Shown: piece after piece, positions 11,930 to 35,209 of the stretch
Position numbering within the stretch: position 1 is the stretch's first letter
Layout: each line of letters opens with the position of its first letter
Source: Arenicola marina
Taxonomy: Eukaryota > Annelida > Polychaeta > Arenicolidae
DNA length: 64,000 nucleotides
Assembly: GCA_964019135.1 (NCBI GenBank)
Contig: OZ025257.1
Span: 13,109,971-13,173,970, forward strand
Direction: 5' to 3'
The notes under the pieces: model-generated
What the model saw: the letters and a program-made list of their open reading frames with translations, nothing else
Told to the model about the DNA's origin: nothing
Database searches by the model: none
Program-made: the position numbers and the translations under genes

Positions 11930-13860
11930 ATGTGTGCGAGGATATTCATTCCATTTCGACTTACGTTGGAGTGGAGTTCCAAGATAATGGTCTTGATAAG
12001 CCTTAAAAATAAGTGGTAGGGAACATGGAATCTGTTCTTCACTCTGCTGGCTGGCAGTCCATTTTAATCCGGATTTTTGATGCCTTGGTTTTTTCATTCG
12101 TTCTCTTACTTTTTGGTCTGGCTCTTGCTTTTCATGGCTGGTCATTGTTTATATTCGATGTGGACTTTGCTATAGATTCTGATATTTGTTGTTGAAGATT
12201 GCCATAGATTCATGAGTTTTGGTGGTGAATCTTGCTCTAAATTCGTCCTCTCGATTCTTGATGCCTGCTGATCATCCTTGTTTAACATTCCAGATTTTTG
12301 CTTCTGATGCTTGCTTTGGATTGTTAAGTTTTGTTCTCACTCTTTCTTTCTTCTTCCTTGATTTCTTTGATTCCTACTCTTGATCCTGGCCCTTCCCTTG
12401 TTCATTGCTTCGGCTCATTGCTCCAGAAGCTCCTTGCTCTGACACATCTGACGGGTTCCGATTCCACATCGCTACCGACGCTAGGTGACAGGTCTGTTGA
12501 GTGTGCATTGTGAGGGCGAAGGGCTTATCGCGTGGAGAAAAGTACAAAACTTGCGCCGCACGTATGTAGTTAGTGCATGCGTTATGCTTGCTAGAGGACG
12601 GCCGGAGTGCTTGGCTGGCAGCCGCAGCATCACTCTGGGCCTGGCTCACTGCGGGAGGCGGCAGGCGGGCGGCTTGTGCCGGCGGAAGTGGGAAGGTGGG
12701 GCACGGGAAGGGGTGGGGGGTGCAATCTGAATCCAACCGGAATCCCTAAACTTCCACACACGGCGGTGGTCCGTCTCTGGCTTCACCAGGATGTCCCAAG
12801 ACAGCTGCTCTACAGACTCCGATATCCGGATTAATGGGAATCTCAGATCCATGTGTCATAACTCATAAGCCATCGTGATGAGTTGTGACCATATTGCATT
12901 GAGATTAAACTATTTTGATCCCTCGGTCTCCGTCAATAATCGACTGTCGACTAAAGTTATCTATAGTGGACGATCGGCAGGAACGCGATATTACGATTGA
13001 CCGCTGTACGACCTTTGTATTTAGTTTACAGTGTACCCCAAGGACTCGTTTTTTGTAGTACTTTCCACTCACTGGTTCTGGGGGGGGGGGGGGGGGAGAT
13101 TGTAGAAAGTGGAGGGGGCGTTTTGAAGTTTAATATGACAAGTTGCTTGCCCGATTTGTAATATGTAAATAAATAATTTTGCTGTCGTCGGCTATATGAT
13201 CTTAACCACACACCCCTTGGTACTTGATCATGCATCATGCATATAGAAGAGATGGGGGTACTCGCGTCATACTGAGAGGTACTTATTGAAAGGCAATTTT
13301 CTCCCAAGATGATGTCCACAGCGGGTTGAAGACTCCTCGTGTCCGCCTGGACCCCCCCCCCCCCCCCACCGCTCCACCCCCGTCCTTCCGGTCACACGGG
13401 GTGGGGTCTTCCCCGTACTTTAAAGGCTGGAGACGGAATCAACGTCACATCGACATCGACATTAACACCCCGAGACATTGCAGCCCTGTTGGACCCAGCG
13501 TAGCATCGTGGCTGCTTGGTCGATATCTATATTTATTTAATCGCTTTCGCGAAAAAAAATTGGCGGAAGGGAAATCAGTGTTAAAAAAAGAAAAAAGATC
13601 AATGCGAAAGAGAATGAGAAACAATGTTATAAAGCCTCATCTATGGCTGTAGCCACAGGGACCGTTGCCTTAGCCTGGCCGGTGGCCGGGGCCTTGGCCT
13701 GGCCGGTGGCCGTGGCCGTGGCCGTGTGACGTAACGGCAGTATTGATTCCACCCGGCGGGGTGTGGCATGGGGGCCAAGCCGCTGGGAATGGCCGCCACC
13801 CGGGCCGCGGGATCGTCAATTATGGAGGGAATTTCCCATAGCCGCCGGTCTCCATAGGCC
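11930..13860. other. intergenic, no gene seen
   Basis: T-rich, weakly repetitive sequence (TTGATGCCT, TTCTTGAT) spans about 12060-12430. A G17 tract lies at 13080-13096 and a C-rich tract at about 13352-13368. A GGCCGGTGGCCG-like repeat lies at about 13670-13720. No coding support. Confidence 0.45.
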
Positions 13861-13864
13861 CTAA

Positions 13865-14085
13865 GAACAGGGAGTCAGGCCAGGCTGAGAGCATAGGCTG
13901 ATGACATGGACGTGTAGCCTAGGGGTGGAGCCTATAGGCGTAGATTGAGAACATAAGCTGAGAGCATAGGCTGATATGATAGACTGAGAACAAAAGCTGA
14001 GAGCATAGGCTGAGATGATAGGATGAGAGCGTAGGGTGAAAATCACCTGAGTGTATAGAGCATCGGCGTAGAGCATAGGCCAACA
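13865..14085. repeat. degenerate minisatellite (GAGCATAGGCTGA)
   Basis: GAGCATAGGCTGAGATGATA-like units repeat about ten times with indels. The minus-strand open frame across it is a repeat artefact. Confidence 0.7.
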
Positions 14086-14274
14086 AGCATCTGCAGCCTA
14101 GGCGTCCTGCCAAGCAGGGAGCACAGGTGGAGAGCAGAGATAAAGAGCCTCTTATACTTATTTGATCATTTTCGTGTTTTTGTTCTTGGCAAACCGTTAA
14201 CGCGCAAAGCAGTTTTAATAAAATTGATTTATACAGACGAGAAAGGACAAACCAGTCAATGATTGAAGAAATCT

Positions 14275-14485
14275 CCAAGCTGTTAATATGATTATCAGAA
14301 ACCGAAAGTGACCATGATTATGGGTAATTGGAGGACACGGATAAGTGATCCAGGCAGCTAAGATTATCCGAAACCGGATGTGTCGATGGCTGTCAGTGAT
14401 TGGAAAAAGGATCAGTGATCCAGACTGTTAAAAAGGTTGAAACTGGTAGTGTCGGTGAATGTCAGTGATTGGAGGAATGGCAAAG
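14275..14485. repeat. three degenerate copies of a ~70-bp tandem repeat
   Basis: Blocks built from GTGATCCAG, CTGTTAA, GAAACC and GTCAGTGATTGGA recur three times in the same order. There is no coding signal. Confidence 0.5.
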
Positions 14486-15369
14486 AAAAAACTCAGTCAA
14501 GCAAGGAAGGCACCTGCATTGAAAATGCCGTGAGTAATTACTGTCACTGACTTGGGAGGACGAAAATAAATATATGACTTTTCGAAAGACACGGAGAGTG
14601 AAGACAGCGCGCGTTCGTCATACATCCAGAGAGATGGCCATTAATAGCATAAAGACCATCACGAGTGCAATCTTTACATGCTATATATTCTGCTAGTTTT
14701 AATGAATCCTCGCTCTTGTCGCTGTTGACTGGAGGAAACCCCCTTTCATCCAAACCCGGGTCACTTCGCCTGTGTTTTTGTGGCCCCATTTAGCACAAAC
14801 ACGGCATAAAATACCGCTTGACCCATTCTGCGGTGGCCGGTGTAATCGGTCCCCTTTTGGTTGATAACTGCTTCTGTCCCTGGAGTATCAACGGGATATG
14901 AATCTGACTGAGGCGACTGTATATTCCGCTCACGGATTCGCCTATTGAAGCCCAGGGGACTGCTGTGGCTGGCAGACAATCGATATAGTCGCGGTTTGGT
15001 TATCGCACCAGGATGGCTGGTCTGTGCCTAGAAATAATGCATGCAGGTGATCATATCCCGAAGTTTCACCATTGTGGAGCGGTGCGAACAAAGCGTGGTA
15101 CCTCTGTGGCTTTTTGGTACCTCTACCTCAATGCTTGTCTGCGGTGTATCTTTTAGGACGTGTATAACCTGTGTTATACTGACGGGTGGAGTGTAACCAG
15201 TGTTATACGGGCGCCTGGTGTTCTGAGTATAACCCTGGGTGTCAATGTGAACCAGCTGATTGGGATCGCTGACACCTACAGGAACTTGGAACAGGATTGG
15301 TTAGTTGGTGTACGTTGGACGCTTAAACCTCTGGTATCTCTGTTATATCGCGACAATGTGGGGGTTTAA

Positions 15370-15548
15370 GGTAGAGAGGAGCCATGTCTATGAGAGTAAT
15401 CTCCTGACTCTTTGCGCAGAAAGATGTGGGAACTTTATCCTGTACATTGGTGGGATTCGAACAACGCCTGCCGACCGCTTGTGCCGGCCTAGCAGAACGC
15501 ACTTGACAATAACTGGACGCGCTACCTACTGGGTCACACGGTGACCCC
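15370..15548 (-). mobile_element. tRNA-derived SINE copy, different head
   Basis: The tail (GAGGAGCCATGTC, CTCTTTGCGCAGAAAGATG) matches the other SINEs. On the minus strand the head reads CCCAGTAGGTAGCGCG (A box) and GTTCGAATCCCACC (a textbook B box). The head differs from the 32.7-kb copy, so this may be a sister subfamily. Confidence 0.7.
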
Positions 15549-16332
15549 CCTGGAACAGAAACTTTACAGTCATCGATTGAAGTTATCTTTAAGAGGTCAT
15601 TCGGAAAGGCGAACACTGGTCACCTCTGTTTGGATATATGTCCAGCCAGTATTGAAGTGTTGTTTTCTACTTGGCTACTGCGTCTTATTTTAGTTCCGCT
15701 CGTCGTCGTGGGTTCTCGCCGGGCGGTATTACTAGCGTGCCTTGTCAGATGTAATTAATCAAGCTTTTTTGTTTTCCTCCCGATTTGAGAAGCCGTTGGA
15801 TGCGTTGCTATGGTTACTGAATGTGCCTCGCGTCTTCGACATCGGCCTCACTAATTAATAACAATCATCTAACATGATGTTTAGCCGGCTTCAACCAAAA
15901 CACCAACCGGTGCCGGCTGAGGGGGTGGGGGGGGGGGGGGCGTTGCACGTGGGGTATGACGCAGGGGAAGGGGGTGGTGCGGTGTTGCACGTGGGGAAGG
16001 GGGTGGGATTGGTGTTGCAAATGGGGGTAATCTTCTGAAACTGGGATGCTGTAGGTGGTGGGGGTGGGGGGTGGACTCCTACTGGTACGCCTGGCATGGC
16101 ATTGGCTGATCCCATATCATTGTCCTGATATAGTCTATATATGAAAGACAAACGAGTTCCTTTCTTCCTTATTGCACGATATGGTCTTACATGCTAAAAG
16201 CACTCCCCGCCCCCCCACCCCCACCCCCGAAAAAAATTGTATTTTTTATTGGTGGGATTTCAGAGATTTATATTTATGCACTTGATAAATAAGCTGTTCA
16301 TCGTATTTATTCTTGGCTTTCGCTTGTTGCAG
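15549..16332. other. sequence before the first recognised VAP exon
   Basis: No exon is recognised. A G/T-rich simple region lies at about 15915-16075. The polypyrimidine acceptor CGCTTGTTGCAG ends at 16332. The expected first VAP coding exon (about 20 residues) is not recognised anywhere upstream in the window. Confidence 0.4.
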
Positions 16333-26811
<10,479 letters not shown>

Positions 26812-26820
26812 TCGCCCTGT

Positions 26821-26856
<36 letters not shown>

Positions 26857-27004
26857 TCCTCCTCCCTTTGTCCTCTCTCGTCTCCCACACTCTTCTTCTT
26901 TCGTCTCTCACCCTCCTCCCCGCCACTACCGCCACCGCCATCACCACCACCGCTGCCACCGCCACAGCCATTACCGTAGCGGGCGAGCGGCACTGTCATC
27001 GCCG

Positions 27005-27665
27005 TCGTCGCCGCGAGCAGCACCATCGCCGTGGTGGTGGTCGCCGCAGCGAGCAGCACCATCGCCGTCGCCGTGGTCGCCGCCGCGAGCAGCACCATCG
27101 CCGTCGTGGTGGTCGCCGCAGCGAGCAGCACCATCGCCGTCGTGGTGGTCGCCGCAGCGAGCAGCACCATCGCCGTCGTGGTGGTCGCCGCAGCGAGCAG
27201 CACCATCGCCGTCGTGGTGGTCGCCGCAGCGAGCAGCACCATCGCCGTCGCCGTGGTCGCCGCAGCGAGCAGCACTATCGCCGCCGCCCGTGGTCGCCGC
27301 AGCGAGCAGCACCATCGCCGTCGTGGTGGTCGCCGCAGCGAGCAGCACCATCGCCGTCGCCGTGGTCGCCGCCGCGAGCAGCACCATCGCCGTCGCCGTG
27401 GTCGCCGCAGCGAGCAGCACTATCGCCGCCGCCCGTGGTCGCCGCAGCGAGCAGCACCATCGCCGTCACCGTGCTCGCCGCAGCGAGCAGCACCATCGCC
27501 GTCACCGTGGTCGCCTTCGCAATGGTCGCCGCTAGGAGCAGCACTGTCGCCGTCGCCGTGGTCGCCGCCGCGAGCAGCACTGTCGCCGTCGCCCTAGTCG
27601 CCGCCGCGAGCAGCACTGTCGCCGTCGCCGTGGTCGCCGCCGCGAGCAGCACTGTCGCCGCCGCC
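27005..27665. repeat. 36-bp GCC-rich minisatellite in VAP 3' UTR
   Basis: The unit is GCCGTCGTGGTGGTCGCCGC plus AGCGAGCAGCACCATC, in about 18 copies. Because 36 is a multiple of three and the unit has no stop, several frames on both strands stay open for 150-290 codons. The resulting Ala/Val-, Arg- and Ser/Pro-rich frames are artefacts. Confidence 0.9.
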
Positions 27666-28479
27666 CTCGTTACGTGCAGAGACATCGACGCCTTTGTGTA
27701 TCGGATATTAAGCCTCCTCCTCCCCTAGCGACAAGGATCGCCAGAGCGCAGGGCGGCTGGGCACCGTGCTGGTCTGGGTGGCTATCGGATGACCCCTCCA
27801 GTGTGACTTACCACGCTCTGCCGCCATGCCTCCAGCAAACAGACCGCTGCTGGTGAGACCAGGTGTCCGGCCAGACACAGACCGCTGCTGGTGAGACCAG
27901 GTGTCCGGCCAGACACAGACCTCGCCACAGCTGTCTAACAACACAAGCCACAACGCCACCCAACCAAGATCCAACCAGAGGGAACTGGACTACCAACGAT
28001 ATGCTGGACTAAGCTTAACCAAAAGCCCACCACACCGGGCACCGGTTTGATTAATATCAGTTGAAAACCGGGACCCGCAGATATCAGACGGATAGACATT
28101 GGCTGTGTAACACAGAGTGGACATTGGTCATATACCGCTGTCGACAAAAGTCACTGACCCTTAGGTTTCGTTAAATACTGGTGAAAATGTTTTAATAACT
28201 AGAAAAGTTATACAACAGCAACGGTTACATCGTTGTCAGTCATTCGATGCACAAGATATTCTGCTGTTCTGGCAACCATGCTATCCAAGTCCCACTATCC
28301 AAAGAAAAGTCAACAAATCACCGAGGGCACGTCGTACATAAATGGTCCGAGTAATGAAAATATCAGATATCAGTTGGCAGTGTTAATTTCTGCCCAGCAG
28401 AGGGCGTCCTGAACTATTTGTACGATTGGTCAGTTTAGATGAGTATGGGGCGCGGTAGATATAATAATTCGATTTAAGT

Positions 28480-28485
28480 AATAAA
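28480..28485 (+). terminator. poly(A) signal candidate (VAP, proximal)
   Basis: AATAAA followed within 20-50 bases by a T/GT-rich stretch (CCGTTTTCTCCGTTTTCG). Confidence 0.4.
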
Positions 28486-30029
28486 AGAAGCGGGATTCCG
28501 TTTTCTCCGTTTTCGATCATTGTTAGTGGTTTCTCGTTGATGCTTGTTCTGCATGTTAATGACCTGAAATACTTTTTATCACTGCGTTTATTTTTTTCGT
28601 CAACGGGGAAGTTTCGATAGGTGAATTATTACCTCGTTCCGTACTATACTATCAGCAGCCCCCGCCGTGAGGTACATACAAACAAACAGCACGTATATGT
28701 CGCGAATAAGTTGCATTCTACGCGAGAGGTTCTTGTGCAATTTGTGTACAGCACCAGAGAAGGCGAGACTATATAACGTATATACCACTATACATAGTCC
28801 ATCCCGGGTGTTCTTATATCGCCTGGCTATATATTGTGTAAGGAACGGTGTACTAGGTCCATCTTCCACGTTAGAGAGTTCTCCAAATGGTTTATTGAAG
28901 CAAATGCTAAGCGTGAGTACTACGTGAGCTGTACAGTCCTAAATGAACGACCCACATTTATGTCGCCGCCACCATTTTGGAATTGAATCAACTGGAATGC
29001 ACAGCTGGGCGATAATACAATACCGTGTAACTTTACTTGTTATTTTCTATGGTACTACTACGTGTGTATTCCCCCTGGAGCAGAGGCTCCACGCTGTACA
29101 TTTCGTCCTAGACAAAAAACGGGCCGAGGGAGTATATTTCTTCCAACTTTCGAGTTGACTGGTTTCCGAATCCCGCTTGGTTCCTGTGTACTTTCTGTGG
29201 CAGCACCGTCCGTTTGGGTCAAAACGAATAGGCTGTCGTCGTTTTCATGTCGTAATCGCTCACGAAATGGCTGTGCGTAGAAATGTACATATTTATACAT
29301 ACCGTATATAGATATTTACTAACTTGCACCCACTTGTTTGTGGCGAGCAGGGAAGTTTACCGCGTCCGCTGTTTTGTTTTGTGAACTCTTTTAGAGATGC
29401 CGGTTATGTGACACGTGGAGTGACTTAGTAAGATATTCTGTCCACCCACCACCGCGAGAAAGGACCATCAGGAGTCAGCCAGTGTACAAGTGGCACAAGG
29501 AAATTCTGTTTTTAAAGAGATTAATACTAACCGAAATGTCTTATCCAGCTGCCATGTCTGCATCGCTGACCACTTTATATCTTTCGAAAAGAGTTGTTAA
29601 CCTGTTATTAAACAGCCGTGTATTAATGCTAGAAGTCCTCATCGCGAGGGCTCTCCACGTACGCCTCCTCACCAGGATCAGATCCGGATTCAATGTGTCC
29701 CGATCCGACTCGCATATCCGGATCTGCCACCAGCAGCCTCTCTGCTGATCTCCAGAGCACTCTGTCCTCTTCTCGTATGTGTGTATGTGTATAGCGTATA
29801 TAAGGGTGCTTGCTCCAGCTTTTGCTTTGTAATTATTACTTTGTACATATATATATTATTATTTGTTTTTTTTTCCTACGTTTCCCTCTAAACTTGACTT
29901 AAATTCCGGCCTAAGCCAGCTAGCAGTGAGTGTTAAGCTTTGGTTGCGTGCGTGCGGCGTCCTAGATCACGAGAGAAGAGGAGTCTGCTCAATGTATGGA
30001 AGGCCGTTGTAATAATTGTTGTGCTGTGG

Positions 30030-30035
30030 AATAAA
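30030..30035 (+). terminator. poly(A) signal candidate (VAP, distal)
   Basis: AATAAA followed by CTCTCTTTTTTGTTGGCTTT at a typical downstream distance. It is the better of the two candidates. Confidence 0.45.
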
Positions 30036-30060
30036 CGGTGACGAGTTCCCCTCCATCTCT

Positions 30061-31708
30061 CTTTTTTGTTGGCTTTTGAAATTCCAGTTTTTGGGTATCA
30101 TTTTGTTTTCGAATGCTTTTTTACAAAAAATCTGTCCAAAATGTGACTTAGCAGAAATGGCGTATGCTTAGAGGTCCTGATGTGGCAGAAACCTTCAACC
30201 ATCCGTACTTACTATTGAGGCCTCGATGTAGATACTCTTTAAGAAATAAACAGAAATAGTTTCCCTTTTATCGCTCGCTTTCCTGTTACGACGCACGTGG
30301 CGCCCGGTGTGAAAACCTACTGACCCCCCCCCCCCTCCCCATGGCCTTTATCCACGTGGCGCCCGGTGTGACGACTTCCAGCCCCCCCGCACCCCTCCAC
30401 ACACACACATTCCCCGGCCTTTGTATACCTATGCACGCCCGTTACCCCAACAGATCAGTCTATTGCAGTATCGCTGCTACGATTTTGCCCATATACCTCG
30501 AGAACTGGCCCCAAAATTACAAATAACACTTCAAATGTTCATGTGTGATTTGGCATGCACGATATCTTGTTGGTCGCGGGCTAACATTCAGTGTTACTAC
30601 CGCTGAAGGTGGACGAAAGAGTAGAAATGATACCCCCTGGTGACGGTATAAGGTACTAATAATAAGAACGCTTGTTGGTGGAAGAATATATAAAGTGTAT
30701 ATTTGGCTTAAACCACATTTTACATGTGATGTTCTTGCCACGAGTTTAGCCTAAGTGCTATTTCAAGCCAGTATTTTAAAATTAGCTATTCATCAAGCAC
30801 GACAATTCATAATCGTTTCCGATAATCTCCTCACAGAACTCTCGAATGACCCAGTGGTTACCGCACCCCCTCGCATAGTCTGCTGGTCAAACATTTAATT
30901 ATATTAACGCTGTTAACATGCGCTGTCGGTAATTGATCATCACTTTTTAGGGCTGTAAAAAAACGGGTGCGTTTTCACTTTCTGCGCCTGTCAGCTGCGT
31001 ACAGTATCCGTAACTTCAGGGCGTTATGATTTTTCTCTGAACACTGTTCGGCGTTTGTTGTATGTGATGAGGTCTACAGACCCAGAAACATGGCCGCTCT
31101 ATACCGCTGTATGATGTGTTTTGTAGCGTTGTACGTTGGGCAATCGTGTTCAGTGTCACGGGACAACGTTTTGCCTTGCCCTTGCAGCGTCGGACGGCAG
31201 AAATTTACCTTGAAATTCTTGAGTGTCTAGTGACTTTGTCCTTCACCTTGCTAAGTCTCTGGTGACTTTGACCTTCACCTTGCTAAGTGTCTTTGACCTG
31301 GACCTTGCGAAGAGGTCGGTTATATGTATTTATTTGGCTGTCTCAACGATAGATTTTGCGGCAAAAAGTGCAGAGCAATATAGTGTTGTCCCATAACCCT
31401 GAAGTGTCTGATTAGTAGCTGGAGTCACTCCATTACATCCACGCTCTCCTTAAATTTAAGATGTTTACATTGTCTTCGGAGCCACGCGGCTTTTGTTGTG
31501 GAATTGATGGTTAATCTTCCATGTCGGTTTTGATGAAAAGCAACCGTTGGCTAAACCATATATAATTAATGCTAACATGAAAAATTGACCCAAATATCGA
31601 ATTGGAGTGCGAACCTGTACAGGAACCATCAGCACTTTGGAACACCGCTTGTTTATTAAAATCCATATCTTCGTAGGTTCTATGTTCTCTCCTCTGACCA
31701 TCGCGTAT

Positions 31709-31747
<39 letters not shown>

Positions 31748-32650
31748 AAATAGATGCTCACTGAACGTCTAGATCTATATGAAGCCATGAAGCTTGATGT
31801 TACTGCAGTTGTGAGACCCTGACGCTGAGCTTCATATGTTGATTCACAGGACAGGACTTTCGGATTATTTATTACTACATGTTCGTTTTGCCTTCGGTGG
31901 GAGCGGTTTGCTTCTGTAGCCGGCTATCGCAGTTGTGTTGCATGTTCATGTTGCTGTCTTGGTAGAAAAGCCAGTGGGTTGTCGGTAGGCTGCCTGACTA
32001 GTGGTGTAAAGCTGAATACAAGAGAGCAGCGTTTCCCATGGGCGGTGTACCAATTTGTATTCAAGAAAGGAAGAACGTGATATGGCAAGCTTGGAACCTA
32101 TGTCAATGTAACGGAATATCAGGCTTACGAGTTTTTACGGCAGATTCATCACCATGTACTGTTGCATTACTGATTACTGATTACATTTCTTAAATCTCTA
32201 TATGATAAAAATATCCTACTAAAAGCTTCAGTGAAGGAAAAATTCGTGTGCGGACAGGTTGTTTTGTTGCCAATCGCACTCACTGGGAGATGCCTATGTC
32301 GTCTGCTCCAGACAGTTAAGGTCTCACCCCATCAACTTAAGACCAATACGGTATACTAGAATATGCGACGTTGACTCCAGAGGGCAAGGGCAACATGATC
32401 ACGTGACCCAGCCATGGAGCGCCCTGGTCACGTGACACAGGTCTCGTGCAGCCTACGTCTCGCGTGGCTGAGACTGCCTGGATCTCGGTCTCTGCCACGT
32501 GTATATCCCGTTACTGGTTATACTGCATACGTAAGTGCTGTACAACTTTAATTAATATGTATTTATGCAGTAACGAAAATAAACATTGATCCCAGAAAGA
32601 AATCACTTGTTTCATTTTTGTCAGCACTGCAGTGTTTTTACCGGAGTCTG
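30061..32650. other. intergenic, no gene seen
   Basis: A short CACGTGGCGCCCGGTGTGA duplication lies at about 30296 and 30354. Three ~30-bp repeats (CTTTGACCTTCACCTTG) lie at about 31215-31310. An (AT)n run lies at about 31712-31742. I see no coding region. Confidence 0.5.
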
Positions 32651-32654
32651 ATAC

Positions 32655-32900
32655 TCAAATGTTTGGTTGTATATTCAGGACGCTTTTAACCACGTGTGGT
32701 CATATCGCGTCAATGGGAGAAGGAATGGAGAGTGGAGCCATGTCCCCGGGGCTAACCCCTTACTCTTTGCGAAGAAAGCCATGGGGTCTTCATCCTGCGA
32801 CCACACAGACATGGCCACAGCGGGGCGCGAACCACCGTGCCGTTAGCACTCAGGTGGCCAGAGCGAGCGCTCTGACCCACTGAGCTATCGAGGCGGCCCC
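32655..32900 (-). mobile_element. tRNA-derived SINE, best copy
   Basis: On the minus strand the head reads CCTCGATAGCTCAGTGGGTC (A box) and later CGGTGGTTCGCGCCCCGC (B box). The body is GCTGTGGCCATGTCTGTG. The tail carries GCAAAGAGTAAGGGGTTAGC, CCCGGGGACATGGCTCC and ATTGACGCGATATGACC, ending in CCTGAATATACAACC. It is the reference for the copies at 1765, 8770, 11750, 15370 and 33676. Confidence 0.85.
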
Positions 32901-33675
32901 GATGCCCAAATGGTCAATGGACAACATACAAACCATCGAGAATAGTAACAGGAATCGGTAATATGTGTGTCCAAATTTGAACCCCCTTGAATTTGTTGGG
33001 TACTCCTATGGCCTCGGCATCCTGAACCATGAGGGGCACCGTGAGACCGACTCAATATAGAATGGACGCATTACTTTGGTAACCCAAAGAAATAGGATCG
33101 TATTTATAGCTCGCATACCTTTCGTAGCATAACCATATTTGAGTGATAAAACAGATGTCGGGGAATTTAGTCGAGGAAAAGCGATGGAATTTGCTGTGTA
33201 TAAATTGCACTTGTTTGCTATTTTTCTGTCATCTGTAGTAGCCAGTCCCCCCGGGGGTGAGACACTATATATAGGTGTATACAGATCTGCCGCCCAGATG
33301 ACCCTTTTTTAGCCTGTTTTCCCTCTTTCCTCGGAGCAGAAACCTACATGTTCTCTCAGTGTGTCCATCTGAGACCGAAAATGTATCTCTATCCCCAAGG
33401 ACAGATTGTTCTCGGATATTCCCGTGATTCTCGCGCCCGGACGGAGATCTCAATCAGCTGACCCGTTTCCCGCAAAACCTTACATACCTGTCAATGTGTA
33501 ATTTTTTTTTTTTTTTTTTTTATATATGATTTATTTCCATAATAGTACAAAGATAATTACAATATTGAACATAGCCCACAGTGTGTAATTTGGATGCCAT
33601 ATTTTTACACCAAAATACTCCCTCTCGATGACCACAAACTCCAGTACTTTTCTCTCATTCTCTTCATATTTCCTG

Positions 33676-33812
33676 CTCCTTCGCAAAGAGTAGGGGGTTA
33701 CCCTCGGGGACATATGGCTCTAATCTCCCTTCCTTCACCCATTGATGCGTTATGACGTGGACCAAAAGTGGTAACAATTTCTAGAATATACAACCAACCA
33801 ACCAATCATATT
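33676..33812 (+). mobile_element. 5'-truncated SINE tail
   Basis: It starts in the conserved tail (TTCGCAAAGAGTAGGGGGTT) and runs through CTCCCTTCCTTCACCCATTG to the end ATATACAACCAACC. The tRNA-like head is missing. Confidence 0.75.
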
Positions 33813-34660
33813 AGAATACCTGTGTGGTGTGGGGGCACACCCCCACCACTGCAGTTAGGTAGGGCCGCCCCCCCCCCCTCCGGCACCAGTCACCCTGTGG
33901 ACCTGGCTTAGACACCCGGCCACCTGTAGTAGGCCTACCAGTGTTGTTTTAATACATGTGTATGTGTGTTTACATCTAAGACTGTGACTTCCCACACTAC
34001 ATCCTTACGTGACATATTAAGTCTTCTACATGGTTGCAGTAAATGAAAGGCGCGAGGAATACGTGAGCTACTCGGAGACGATGAACCCGGATACGGATAA
34101 GACGACCCAGGATCGCCCTGTGACCTCTATCGATGTAATCGTTGGCCTTGTTCGGTAGGTCAAGGATAATACAATCACTATATATAGTCTGACAATCGTG
34201 GGTTGGATCCACATTCATACGCAATGTCATAGTAATAGTGAACGTATTAAACAATTGACTGACATCACGCATTTGTCTTATTATATATTAATAGCTTACG
34301 AATGCACGTGTACGCAAATTGGCAATAATCTTTATTTCATACCCAATCGTACACTACAAACAGGTGCATTAGTAAGTATACGTTATTTACCGACAAAACA
34401 GTGCATACTATAGTACAACCGGGGGCTTCAGGAAAACAGCGGTTCTTTTAGAAATGAAAGAACTACCGATCAAGCCGGCCATGCACCAAGCTCCATCACA
34501 ATGTCATGAACTGTTTGTCTGGGAAAGCCTGACAATATCAGGCCAGGTTGTCTGATTCATCGCCTTGGCTCTGGCGATTAAATCGTGATACTTGTATACT
34601 ACAGACCAGACCTATTCAAGCTGATGTGTAAATAAGCCAGGGGTCTCACCCTGGCCGAGT
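33813..34660. other. intergenic, no gene seen
   Basis: One C-run lies at about 33869-33879. The remaining open frames are short and show no family resemblance. Confidence 0.45.
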
Positions 34661-34666
34661 GCCGGT

Positions 34667-34790
34667 CGTCTGAGATGTATCTTACCTCTCGCGCCTATAC
34701 CTCTACCACCGTTACCACGGTAAATAACGTCTGAGATTTTTTTTACCTCTCTCGCCTTAACCTCTACCGCCGTTACCACGGTAAAGGACG
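34667..34790. repeat. two-copy ~61-bp tandem duplication
   Basis: GTCTGAGATGTATCTTACCT through CCGTTACCACGGTAAATAAC is followed directly by a second diverged copy. Each copy contains the palindrome CCGTTACCACGG or a close variant. Confidence 0.7.
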
Positions 34791-34949
34791 CCTGTGCGAT
34801 CCATGTTTGTCGCAATCAATGTCAGATCTGTCCGAATGAATATGTTTCTTTACCTATAGTCGAGTAAATTTGCTTTTAGCTTAAGTATATATATGTGTTA
34901 CATAATTTTATGAAGAGTAAGACTTATATGTACTATGTACGCGCGCGAG

Positions 34950-35205
34950 TCTCATGTATCGCCAACGGCGCTTGATGCACCACCCCGTCTGCCGGTCATG
35001 GACGATCTGGACAGTGTTCCAACAGCTTTCGAGCTGGGTCAGGCAATCGATTCCTTGGGCAGCGGGAAATCGCCTGGCAATGAGAGGATTCTTGCTGAAT
35101 TCAATAAGTCTGGGAAAACTATATTGCTCCCTCATCTACACCACCTTCTCGTCCTTTGCTGGAACAATGGTACTGTTCCACAGGACAGTAGAACCTCTGG
35201 ATGCA
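34950..35205 (+). pseudogene. LINE reverse-transcriptase N-terminal fragment
   Basis: The frame reads LPVMDDLDSVPTAFELGQAI and then DSLGSGKSPGNERILAEFNK, followed by a segment ending LVLCWNNGTVPQD. This is the well-known approach to the RT domain of non-LTR retrotransposons (AI..L..GKAPG.DGI..E..K....L...L..L...CW..G.VPQD). The ORF breaks at about 35207, before the catalytic motifs, and no other part of the element is recognised nearby. It is a dead fragment. Confidence 0.8.
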
Positions 35206-35209
35206 TATG

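Larger units (their letters stand above)
26812..30060 (+). other. VAPB: probable VAP 3' UTR
   Basis: No other gene is visible between the VAP stop and two AATAAA sites at 28480 and 30030, so this is probably a long 3' UTR with two ends. Near its start are a (GCCA)n run (26821-26854) and a 36-bp minisatellite. At 27841-27916 a 38-bp unit is duplicated exactly. The extent is inferred. Confidence 0.5.

Noticed and set aside
14544..14979. Cys-containing minus-strand frames (for example AEYIACKDCTRDGLYAINGH)
   Set aside because: They look almost natural, but I see no family, no clear splice sites and no continuation.
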